From Homarus americanus (lineage: Eukaryota > Arthropoda > Malacostraca > Decapoda > Nephropidae), in NCBI RefSeq assembly GCF_018991925.1, contig NW_024756623.1:1-64000 (forward strand): a stretch of DNA of 64,000 nucleotides. The letters are read 5' to 3'. Position numbers and translations under genes: made by a program. The notes beneath the pieces are model-generated. The model was not told the origin of the DNA and made no database searches. It saw only the letters and a program-made list of their open reading frames with translations. Below, piece by piece: positions 34,721 through 45,829 of this stretch. Each line of letters begins with the position of its first letter. Positions within the stretch are counted from its first letter, which is position 1.

Positions 34721-36110
34721 GTGCCATGACCCGGGGTGTGAGGGCCGGGCACCCCTTCAGTGACATGACCCGTGGTGTAAGGGCCGGACACCCCTCCAGT
34801 GCCATGACCCGGAGTGTGAGAGCTGGCCACCCCTTCAGTGACATGACCCGGGGTGTGAGGGCCGGGCACCCTTTCAGTGACATGACGCGGGGTGTGAGGG
34901 CCGGGCACCCCTCCAGCACCATGACCCGGGGTGTGAGGGCCGGGCACCCCTTCAGTACTATGACCCGGGGTGTGAGGGCCGCAAAGTACCCTTCAGTGTC
35001 GAATCGGGGTGTGAGGGCCGGTCACCTTCAGTTACGAAATAAGTGTGAGGGCCGGCACCCCTACAGATGCTGCGAACCGGGTGTAGGCCGGGCACCCCTT
35101 TCAATGCCATGAATCAGGGTGTGCGGCCGGGCACCCCCTTCCAGTACCATGACCCGTGGTGTGAGTGCCGGGCACCACCGAGCACCATGGCTGATGTGAT
35201 TTGCCGGGCACCCCTTCAGTGACATGACCCGGGTGTGAGGGCCAGGCACCCCCTTCAGTGCCATGACCCGGGTGGGGAGGGATGGGCACCCCCTTAGTGA
35301 CATGACTCGGGGTGTGAGGGCCGGGAAAAACTTCAGTGACATGACCCGGGGGGTTAGGGCCGGGCACCCCTTTAGTTCCATGACCAGGGGTGTCATGGCC
35401 GTGCACCCCTTCAGTGATATGACCCGGGGTGTGAGGGCCAGGCACCCCTTCAGTGCCATGACCCGGGGTGTGAGGGCCAGGCACCCCTTCAGTGCCATGA
35501 CCCGGGGTATGACGGCCGGGCACCCCTTCAGGGACATGACCCGGCGTGTGAGGCCGGGCACCCTCCAGCACCATGACCCGGGGTGTGGTGTGGCCGGGCA
35601 CCCCCTTCAGTACTATGACCCGGGGTGTGAGGGCCGGGCACTCCTTCAGTGTCACGAATCGGGGTGTGAGGGCCGGGCACCCTTTCAGTGCCATGAAATG
35701 GGGTGTGAGGGCCGGGCACCCCTACAGTGCTGTGAACCGGGGTTCGAGGGCCGGGCACCCTTTCAATGCCATGAATCGGGGTGTGAGGGCCGGGCACACC
35801 TTCAGCACCATGACCCGTGGTGTGAGTGCCGGGCACCAATCTAGCACCATGGCCCGGGATGTGAGGGCCGGACACCCTTTCAGTGACATGACAAGGGGTG
35901 TGACGGCCGGGCACCCCTTCAGTGACATGACCTGGGGTGTGAGGGCCAGGCACCCCTTCAGTGCCATGACCCGGGGTGTGAGGGATGGGCACCCCTTCAG
36001 GGACATGACCCGGGGTGTGAGGGCCGGGCACCCTTTCAGTAACATGACCCGGGGTGTGAGGGCTGGCACCCTCCAGCACCATGACCCGGGGTAAGGAGGG
36101 TCGGGCAACT
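34721..36110. repeat. Preserved blocks at the end of the left family
   Basis: Clean 39-bp units run at about 34721-34980 and 35390-36070, with a ragged gap between. The 34.72-34.98 kb run repeats the series at about 26.85-27.10 kb almost letter for letter (units ending CATGACCCGTGGTGTAAGG and CATGACGCGGGGTGTGAGG). The second run ends with marker B near 35832 (CTAGCACC variant). After about 36.1 kb the unit vocabulary changes to that of the right family. Confidence 0.7.
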
Positions 36111-36189
36111 CTTCAGCTCCATGACCTGGGGTGTGAGGCTGGGCACCCTTTCAGTGACATGACCTGGGGTGTGGAGTGGGCCAGGCACC

Positions 36190-36310
36190 CCTACAGTGCT
36201 ACAAACCGGGGTGTGGAGGGCGGCACCCGTTCACATGACGCGGTAGGGATGGTCGGGCACTCCTCTTCAGTGCCATGATTCGGGGTTTGACTCTGTGTGT
36301 TGGGGCTTGG
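36190..36310. repeat. Boundary cassette matching 62920-63060
   Basis: The series CTACAGTGCT.., GTTCACATGACGCGG, GATGGTCGGGCAC, CCATGATTCGGGGTTTGA and CTCTGTGTGTTGGGGCTTGG at 36.19-36.31 kb has its only close match at about 62.92-63.06 kb. There, a further GGCTGGGCACC..CACCATGA segment lies between TTTGA and CTCTG. The 36-kb copy therefore looks deleted by about 24 bp between two TGA trinucleotides. It is the first right-family cassette after the left family. Confidence 0.6.
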
Positions 36311-39300
36311 CCGATTTCAGTGCTATGAATCGGGGTGTGGTGGGCTCGCTGGCTCGATTTCAGTGCCATAAATCAGTGTAAGGGCCGCGCACCCCATCAG
36401 CACCATGACCCGGTAAAGTTAGGCTGGCACCCTCCAGCACCATGGCCTGGGGTGTGAGGGCCGGACACCCATTCAGTGACAAGACCTGGGTTGTGACGAA
36501 CGGGCAGCCTTCTGCAGTGACATGACCCGGGTAAGAGGGCCGGGCACCACTTCAGTGCCATGAACCTGGGTGTGGAGGGGCCGCTCACTCCTTCCAGTGA
36601 CATGACCCGGGTGTGAGGGCCGGAACCTTAGGGACGTCACCTGGGTGCGAGGGCTGGCACCCTCCAGCACCATGGCCCGTGTGAGGGCTGGCACCCTTCA
36701 GTGCCATGAACCTGGGTGTGAGGGCCGTCTACCTCTTCAGTGACATGACCCGGGTGTGAGGGGCTGAACCCTTAGGGACGTCACCGGGGTGCGAGGGCCG
36801 GGCACCCCTCTTCCAGCACCATGACCCGGAGTGGAGGGGCCGGGCACCCCCTTCAGTGCCATGAATTGGGTGTGAGGCCGGGCACCCCTATGCTACATGA
36901 AACGGTGTGGAGGCGCCAGGCACCCCTTCACAGTACCATGGCCTGGTGAGGGCGGACACCCATTCAGTGAGAGCGAGAACCGGGGTGTGACGGCTAGAAA
37001 CCCCTTCAGTGATTACACCTGGGTGTAGGCCGGGCACCCCCTCCAGCACCATGACCCGGGTGCGAGGCCGGGCACCCCTTCAGTGCCATGGACCTGTGTG
37101 AGGGGCCGGTCACCTCTTCAGTGACATGAACTGTTTTGTGAGGGCCGGGCACACCCATCAGTGACATGATCTCGTGGTGTGAAGGCCGGGACCCCTCCCA
37201 GCACCACATGACCTGTAGTGTGAGGGGCTTTGTCACCCCTTTAGTGACATGATTCCGTGTGAGTGCTGGGACCTCCAGCACTGTGACCCGGAGTGGGGAG
37301 GGCTGGCACCCCTTCAGTGCCATGAACAGGGATGTGAGGGCTGGGCACCCCTTCAGTGCCATGAACCGGGTGTGAGGGCTGGGCACCCTTTCAGTGCCAT
37401 GAAACGGTGTGAAGGCTGGGCACCCCGCATTTCTGTGAACTGGGTGAGGGGCTGGCACCCCTTCACATGACCTGGGGTGTGAGGGGGGCTGGCACCCTTC
37501 ACATGACCCGGGGTGAGGCCGGGGCACCCCTTCACATGACTCGGGTGTGAGGGCCGGGCACCCCCTGCACATGACCCGGTATGAGGGCCGGCACCCCTTC
37601 AGCAATCATGACTGGGGTGTCAGGGGGCGCAGCACCCCATCAGTGCCCTGACCTCGGTTTAGGAGGCTGGCACCCTCCAGCACCATGACCCGGAGTGAGG
37701 GCCGGGTCCCTTCAGTACCATGAACAGGGTGTGGAGGGCCGGGCACCCCTTCAGTGCCATGAATCAGGGTGTGGAGGGTTGGGCACCCTTTCAGTACCAT
37801 GAAGCGGGTGTGAAGGCCGGCACCCCTACAGAGCTGTGAACTGGGTGTGAGGGCCGGGTTCTTCACATAACCCGGGTGTGAGGGCTGGGTTCCCCTTCAC
37901 ATGACCTGGTGTGAGGGCCGGGCACCCTTTCAGCACCATGACTCGGGGTGTGGGAGGGCTTTGGCACCCCCTTCCCATGACCCGGGGTGTCAGGGTCGGC
38001 ACCTCCAGCACCATAACGGGGTGTGTGGCTGCCGCACCCATCAGTGCCATGAACCGGGTGTGAGGTCGGCACCCCTTAAATTCCATGAAACGGGTTGTGA
38101 GGGCAGGGCACCCTACAGTGTTATGATCCGGGTGTGAGGCCGGGCACTCCTTCAGTGCCCTGACCTGGGTGTGAGGGCTGGCGCCTCTTTCAGTGCCATG
38201 GGTGTGAGGGCCGGGCACCCCCTTCAGCACCATAGCCCGAGGTGTTGTCGGACACCACCAGTGTCATGACCCGGGTGACGGCTGGTCTCCCCTTTCCAGT
38301 GACATGACCCGGGGTGTGAGGGCTGGGCACCTCCAGCACCATGCCCCGGGTGTGAGGGCTGGGCACCTTCAGTGCTATGAACCTGGGTGGTGAGGGCTGG
38401 TCACCTTCAGTGCCCTGACCTGGGATGTGGAGGGCTGGGCGCCCTTTCAGTGCCATGAATCGGGTGTGAGGGCTGGGCACCCTTCAGCACCATAGCCTGA
38501 GGTGTTGGGGTCGGACACCAATTCAGTGTCATGACCTCGGGGTGTGACGGCCGGCTCCCCTTCAGTGACATGACCCGGGCAGGAGGGCTGGCACCCCTTC
38601 AGTGACATGCCCCGGGTATGTGATGGCTTTCTGGCACCCTTTTCAGTGACATGTCCCGGAGGGTGTGAGGGCCGCACACCCCTCCAGAACCATGACCCGG
38701 AGCGTGAGGGCTGGCACACATTCAGTGCCATGAAACAGGGTGTGAGAGCTCGGCACTCCTACAGTACTGGGTAGAACCGGGTGTGAGGCTGCACCTTCAT
38801 GACGCGGGTGTGAGGGTCGGGCACCCTTCAGTGTCATGAACCGTGGTGTGAGGCCGGGGCAATACATCTGTGTGCCATGAAACAGGGTGTGAGGATGGCA
38901 CCCCTACAGTACTGGGTGAACCGGGTGAGGGCTGGGCACCCTTCACATGACGCGGTGTGATGGCTGGCACCCCTTCAGTGCCATGAATCGGGGTGGAGGC
39001 CGGGCACCATCAGCACCATGACCTGGGTGTTGGGGCTTGGCTCGATTTTTAGTGCCATGAATCGGGGGTAAGTGTGAGGTCCTGCCTGATTTCAGTGCCA
39101 TGAATCGCGGTGCCGGGCAACCCATCAGCACCATGACCCGGGGTGTGAGGGCTGGGCACTCTCCAGCACCATTGGCGCGGTAGGTTCGGAGTGTGAGGGC
39201 TGGACACCCATTCAGTGACAAGACCTGGGCTGTGACGAACGGGCAGACCTCAGTGACATAACCTGGGTGGAGGGCGTGGCACCCTCAGCACCATGCCCCG

Positions 39301-39699
39301 GGTGTGAGGGCCGGCACCCCTTCAGTGCCATGAACCTGGGTGTGTGAGGGGTTGGTCACTCTTCTGTGCGACAGTCCGGGGTGTGAGGGGCTGGGCACCC
39401 TTTAGGGATATGACCTGCTCGAGGGCCGGGCACCCCTCCAGCCCCATGACCCGAGGTGAGGGCGGGCACCCTTCAGTGCTACGAATCGGGTTGTGAGGGC
39501 CGGGCACCCTTACGCCAAGAAACGGGTGTGAGTGCCGGGCACCCCTTCAGCACCATGGGTCTGGTGGAGGGGTTGACACACCCATTCAGTGACATGATCG
39601 CAGGGTGTGGATGGCCAGGAACCCTTCAGTGACATGATCCGGGTGTGAGGGTCGGTCACCCTCCAGCACCATGCCCTAGGGAGGGTTGGCACCCCTTCA

Positions 39700-40360
39700 G
39701 TGCTATGAACTCTGTTTGAGGGTCGTCACCGGCACCCTCACCAGGTGTGAGTCGGCACCCTTCAGCACCCTATGCCGAACCGTGCACCTTGGCATGACCC
39801 AGGGCACCCCCATGGACCCGTGGAGGCACCATGGAGGGCACCCATCAGTGGAAACCGGGTGAGGCCACACCTTCCAGCGAAATGTGTGTGAAGGCCTCAA
39901 ACCCCAGTGATGGAACCCCTGTGACCCGCACCACTCTACACCCCGTGTGTGAGGCTGGGCACCCTTCATGACCCCAAGTGAAGGGCACCCCTTCAGTGGA
40001 AATCATCGAAGAGGCACCAAGACCATGGAGGAGTGATCCGGAAATGGAAATGGCACCTGTCCATACCTGCACTCGTTGAACTGGTGGAGGTTTTCGAATC
40101 AGTGAGTGGGCACCCTTCAGCAATGGACCGGTTGAGGGCACCCTCCAGCCTGAGGGAGGCCCACCCAGAATGGCTTGCCCCTCATGACCAAAAGAGACCC
40201 CCAGCACCAAGACCGTGTGAGGCCGGACACCATTCAGCATACACCAAGCCGCATGAACCAAGACTGAAGATAGTAACCCCGGTGGAGGTCGCACGCCCCA
40301 TGCTCTGCCAAAGAAATAAAATTTCTGCACAAATAGGTGGAGGTTCGGCACTCTTCTTCA
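39700..40360. other. Scrambled, partly unique interruption of the array
   Basis: Periodicity breaks down here. From 39.72 to 40.02 kb, fragments of the unit (GGCACCC, TTCAGTGGAA, ACCCGTGGAGG) occur at irregular spacing. From about 40.02 to 40.11 kb and from 40.24 to 40.34 kb the sequence is essentially unlike the unit and less GC-rich, with GATCCGGAAATGGAAATGGC, GACTGAAGATAGTAACCCC and AAAGAAATAAAATTTCTGC. Normal right-family units resume with TTCACATGACGCGG near 40357. An open frame of 110 codons (40033-40365, +) covers the stretch. Its product shows no domain I recognise and it may be chance. This could be an insertion remnant, an old junction, or poor consensus. Confidence 0.6.
40315..40320 (+). 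promoter_or_regulatory. AATAAA hexamer in the interruption
   Basis: An exact AATAAA lies in the only AT-rich patch of this part of the window, followed by GGTGGAGGTTCGG about 16 bp downstream. It has the form of a polyadenylation signal. With no transcript or coding region here, it may be chance in an AT-rich patch. Confidence 0.15.
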
Positions 40361-40599
40361 CATGACGCGGTGTGATGGCTCGGCACCCTTCAGTGCCATG
40401 AATCGGGGTGTGAGGGCCGGCACCCCCTTCAGCACCATGACCGACCTGGGGTTTTGGGGCTTTGCCTGATTTCAGTGCCATGAATCAGGGTGTGAGGGCC
40501 CAGGCACCTTCAGTCACCATGACCCGGGTGTGAGCCTGGGCACCCACTTTCAGTGACATGACCCAGGGTGTGAGGGCCGGGCACCCTTTCAGTGTCATG

Positions 40600-41180
40600 A
40601 CCCGGGGTCAGCGGGCCAGGCACCTTCACTTATGACCCGGGGTGTGAGGGCCGGGCACCCCTTCATATGACCCGGGGTGTGAGGGCCGGGCACCCCTTCA
40701 TATGACCCGGGGTGTGAGGGCCGGGCACCCCTTCAGTACCATGACTCGGGGTGTGAAGGCCCTGCACCCCATCAGTGCCATCAACCGGGGTGTGAGGGCC
40801 GGGCACCTAATCAGTGCCATGACCCGGGGTGTGAGGTCCGGCCTCCCCTTCAGTGCCATGACCCGGGGTGTGAGGCCCGGGCACGGTTTCAATGACATGA
40901 CCCGGGGTGTGAGGGCCGGGCACCCTCTCAGTGTCATGAACCAGAGTGTGAGGGCCGGGCACTCCTTAAGTGCCATGAAACAGGGTGTGAGTGCCGGGCA
41001 CCCATACAGTGCCTTGAACCAGGGTGTGAGGGCCGGGCACCCCTTCACATGACCCGGGGTGTCAGGGCCGCGCAACCCTCCAGCACCATGACCCGGGGTG
41101 TGAGGGCCGGGAACCCCATCAGTGCCATGAACCAACCGGGGTGTGAGGGCCGGGCACCCCTTCAGTGCCATGGGGGAGAG
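40600..41180. repeat. Preserved right-family run
   Basis: Units are intact and in the characteristic right-family order. Two 35-bp CATATGACC units (CATATG at 40664 and 40699, exactly 35 bp apart) come first. CACCCCATCAGTGCCATCAACC, CACCTAATCAGTGCC, CACCCATACAGTGCCTTGAACC, GGCCGCGCAACCC and finally CATGAACCAACCGG near 41122 follow. This order serves as the reference for the later, more damaged copies. Confidence 0.75.
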
Positions 41181-44100
41181 CAGGTGTGAGTGCCGGGCAC
41201 CCCATACAGTGCCAGCAGACAGGGTGTGAGGGCCAGGCACCCCTTCACATGACCAGGTGCTGAGGGCAGGGCACCCTTTCAGTGCTGCATGAATGTCCCG
41301 GGGTGTGAGGCCAGGCACCACTTCCAGCACAATGGCCAGGGGTGAGAGGGCGGGCACCCTCCAGCACCATGGCCCGGGGTGTGAGCCCAGACTGTTCAGT
41401 GACATGAGCTTGGGTGTGACAGCCCAGGCTCCCATTCAGTGACATGACCGGGGGTGTGAGGGCTGGGCACCCCTTCAATGACATGACCCGGGGTGTGAGG
41501 GCCAGGCACCCTTTCAGTGACATGTCCCGGAGAGGGAGGGCCGGGCACCCCTCCAGCACCATGACCCGGAGTGTGAGGGCCGCTACCCCTTCAGTACCAT
41601 GACTCGGTGTTAGGCCTGGTACCTGCAGCACCATGGTCTAGGGTGTGAGTGCCGGACACCTATTCAGTGACAAGACCCGGCCAGACGAACGGGGCAGACC
41701 TTCAGTGACATGACCCGGTGGTGAGGGCCGGGCACCCCTTGGCGCCATGGAACGGGGCGTAGAGTGCCGGGCACCTGGCGCTATGAAACGGGGTGTGAAG
41801 GCCGGTCACCTCTCCAGTGACATGACCCGGGGTGAGGGCCGGGCACCCTTAGGACATGACCCAGGGCGCTTGGGGCCGGGCATCCTCCAGCACCATGACC
41901 CGGAGTGTGAGGGCCGGCACCCCTTCGGTGCCATGAACCGGTGGCCGTGGGCACCCTAAAGTGCCATGAAATCTGCTAGGAGCGGGCACCCCTTCAGCAC
42001 CATGGGCCTGGTGTGTGAGGGCCGGGCACTCTCCAGCACCATGCCCCAGGGTGTGAGGGCCTGGCACCCCTTCACATGACCCGGGTGTGAGGGCTGGCAC
42101 CCCCTTCACATGACCCGTGTGAAAGCCGGTTCTTCAGTGCCATGACCTCACGGAGTGAGGCCCAGGCACCCTTTCAGTGACATAAACAGGGGTGAGAGGG
42201 CCGGGCACCCCTTAGTGCTGCCATGAAACGGGGTGTGAGTGCCGGGCACCCATACAGTAAAGCTTTGATTCAGGGTGTGGAGGGCCGGGTACCTGCATGA
42301 CCCGGGTAAGTCAGGGCCGGGCACCCTCCAGCACCATGACTCCGGTGTGAGGGCCGGGCACCCCCATCAGTGCCATGCGAACTGGCTGTGATGGCCGGGC
42401 ACCCCAAAATGCCATGAAACGGTTTGTGAGGGCAGGGCACCCTACAGTGTTATCAACCGTGGTGTGAGGGCCGTCACCCTTCCATGACCTGGTGGGCGGC
42501 TGGCACCCTTCAGTGCCCTGACCTGGGGGTGAGGCCGGAACCTTTCAGTGCTATGACCGGGGTGTGAGGGGGCTGCACCCCTTCAGCACAATGACCCGGG
42601 AGTGAGGGTGGGGCACCCCTCCAGCACTATAGCCCGAGTGTGAGGGCTGACACCAATTCAGTGACATGACCCGTGTGACGGCTGGTCTCCCCTTCAGTGA
42701 CATGACCCGGGAGGAGGGCTGGGCACCCCTTCAGTGCCATGAACTGGGTGTGAGGGCCGGGCACCCTTCAGCACCATGACCCGGTTTCGGGGCACGCTTC
42801 GATTTCAGTGCCATGAATCGGGGTGTGAGGGCCTGGCTCGATTTCAGTGCCATGAATCGGGGTGTGAGGGCCGCACCCCTTCAGTGCTATGACCCGTGAG
42901 GCCTGGGCACCCTTTCGCGACATGACCTGCGTGAGGGCTGGGCACCCTTTCAGTGTCATGACCCGGGTGTGATTGCCGGGCACCCCTTCATATGACCTGG
43001 GTGTGGGAGGGCTGGCACCCCTTCAGCACGGCGACTGGGTGTTAAGGCCCTGCACCCCATTAGTGCCATCAACTGGGTGTGAGGGCTGGCACCTAATTAG
43101 TGCCATGACCTCGGGGTGTGAGGTCCGCTCTCCTTCAGTGCCATGACCCGGGGTGTGAGGCCAGGGCACGCTTTCAATGACATGACCCGTGTGAGGGCCG
43201 GGTACCCTTTCAGTGTCATGAACCAGGTGTGAGGGCTGGCACTTGGCGCTATGAAACGGGTGTGAGTGCCGGGCAATCCATACAGTGCCTTCAACCAGGG
43301 TGGAGGGCCGGGCACCCCTTCACATGACCCGGGTGTTAGGCCGCGCAACCCTCCAGCACCATGAGACCCGGGGTGTGAGGGCCGGGAACCCCTTTAGGGA
43401 CATGACCCAGGGCGCTTGGGCCGGGCATCCCTCCAGCACCATGACCCGAGGTGAGGCTGGGCACCCCTTCAGTGCCATGAACTGGGTGGGAGGCTGGGCA
43501 CCCCTGCGCCATGAAACGGGTTGTGAGTGCCGGCACCCCTCAGCACCATGGCCTGGGTGTGAGGGCCGGGCACCCTCCAGCACCATGCCCCAGGGTGTGA
43601 GGGCCTGGCACCCTTCACATGACCTGGGTGGAGGGGCTGGCACCCTTTCATTACGACCCGGGGTGTGAAGGCCGGCCTTCAGCGCCATGACCCGGTGGGA
43701 GGAGGCCCAGGCACCCTTTCAGTGACATAAACAGGTGAGAGGGCCGAGCACCCTGCGCCATGAAACGGGTGTGAGTGCCGGGCACCCATACAGTGCTTTT
43801 GATCCAGGGTGTGAGGGCCGGCACCCCCTTCACATGACCCGCGTAAGGGCCGGCACCCTTCAGTGCTCCCACCCGGGTGAGGGCCGGAACCCTTCAGTGC
43901 CATGAATCGGGGTGTGAGGCCGGGCACCCCCTTCAGCACAATGACCCGGGAGTGAGGGTGGGCACCCTCCAGCACCATAAGCAGCCCAGGTGTGAGGGCC
44001 GGACACCAATTCAGTGACATGACCCGGGGTGTGACGGCTGGCCCCCTTCAGTGACATGACCCGGGAGTGAGGGCTGGGCACCCCTTCAGTGCCATGAATC

Positions 44101-45829
44101 GGGGTGTGAGGGCTGGGCACCTTCAGCACCATGACCCGGGGTTTTGGGGGTTTCGCTCGATTTCAGTGCCATGAATCGGGGTGTGAGGGCCTGCCTGATT
44201 TCAGTGCCATGAATCGGGTGTGACGGCTGGCACCCTTCAGTGCTATGACCCGGGTGTGAGGCCTGGGCACCCTTTCAGTGACATGACCCGGTGTGAGGGC
44301 CGGGCACCCTTTCAGCAGTCATGACCCGGGTGTGATTGCCGGGCACCCCTTCATATGAACTGGGGTGTGAGGGCTCACCATGACCTGGTGTGAGGGCCGG
44401 CACCCCTTCAGTGCCATGAACCGGGGTGAGGGCCGGGCACCCTTCAGTTCCATGAACCGGGGTGTGATGGGCCGGGCACCCATTCAGTGTTATGATCCGG
44501 GTGTGTGAGGGCTGGCACCCTTCAGTGCCATGACCCGGGGTGTGAGGCCGGGTGCCCTTTCAGTGCCATGACCGGGGTGTGAGGGCGGGCACCCTTCAGT
44601 ACCATAGCCCGAGGTGTTGGGCCGACACCACCCAGTGACATGACCCGGGTGTGAGGGCTGGGCACCCTTCAGTGACATGCCCTGGGTGATGGCCGGGCAC
44701 CTTTCAGTGACATGTCCTGAGGTGTGAGGGCCGGACACCCTCCAGAACCATGACCGGGTGAGGGCTGCACACATTCAGTGCCATGAAACAGGGTGAGAGC
44801 CGGCACCCCTACAGTACTGCGAACCGGGGTGTGAGGGCTGGGCACCCCTTCACATGACGCAGTGTGAGGGTCGCACCTTCAGTGCCATGAACCGTGGTGT
44901 GAGGGCTGCACATTCAGTGCCATGAACAGGGTGGAGCTGGCAGTGTGAGGTCCTGCTCGATTTCAGTGCCATGAATCGTGTGAGGGCCGGCAACCCATCT
45001 GCACCATGACCGGTGTGAGGGCTGGCACCCTCCAGCACCATGGCCCGGGTGTGAGGCCGGACACGCATTCAGTGACAAGACCTGGCTGTGACGAACGGGC
45101 AGACCTTCAGTGACATAACCGTGTGAGGGCGTGGCACCCTCCAGCACCATGGCCCGGGGTGTGAGGGCCGGGCACCCCTTCAGTGCCATGAACGGGGTGT
45201 GAGGGCCGGTCACCTTCAGTGACATGTCCCGGGGTGTGAGGGCCGGCACCCTTTAGGGACATGACCGGGTGTGAGGGCCGGGCACCCTCCAGCCCCATGA
45301 CCCGGAGTGTGAGGGCCGGGCACCCTCAGTGCCATGAATCGGGTTGTGAGGTGGCCGGGCACCTTAAGTGCCATGAACGGGTGTGAGTGCCGGGCACCTT
45401 CAGCACCATGGCCCGGGTGTAGGGCTGACACCCATTCAGTGACATGACCCAGGGGTGACGGCCAGAACCCTTCAGTGACATGACCTGGTGTGAGGGCCGG
45501 TCACCCTCCAGCACCATGCCCCAGGGTGTGAGGGCCGGCACCCCTTCAGTGCCATGAACCTGGTTGAGGCCGGTCACTCCTTCAGTGACATGACCCGGGT
45601 GGCCGGGCACCCCTTCAGTGCCATGAACAGGGGTGTGAGGGCAGGCACTTTCAGTACCATGAAATGGGTGTGATATCCGCACCCCTACAGTGCTGTGACC
45701 CGGTGTGAAGCCGTGCACCCTTTACATGACCCTGGGTGTGGGGCTGGCACCCTTCACATGACCCGGGGTGTGAAGCCGTGCACCCCTTTACATGACCGTG
45801 GGTTGGGCACTCCTTCACATGACCCGGGG

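Larger units (their letters stand above)
28165..36080. repeat. Left-family higher-order repeat, about 3.1-3.2 kb per copy
   Basis: Four diagnostic variants recur in the same order. A (GAACCGCTTCAACCCC) is near 28165, 31246 and 34442. B (CACCAATCGAGCACC) is near 28873, 31991 and, degraded, 35173. C (GTATGTTTGGG) is near 29750, 32354 and 33464, with the 32354 copy altered. D (TCAATGACATGACACTGAG) is near 30721 and 33946, with a duplicate near 34025. A-to-A steps are about 3,081 and 3,196 bp, B-to-B about 3,118 and 3,182 bp, and D-to-D about 3,225 bp. A-to-B is steady at about 708-745 bp and D-to-A at about 496-525 bp. Positions are by reading and may be off by a few bases. Confidence 0.75.

Noticed and set aside
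40315..40320. Functional polyadenylation signal
   Set aside because: It is a single hexamer in an AT-rich patch, with no gene or transcript evidence. It is kept only as a low-confidence feature.
40033..40365. A 110-codon open frame across the interruption as a gene
   Set aside because: It shows no recognisable domain, lies in scrambled sequence, ends inside a resumed repeat unit, and is short enough to be chance.
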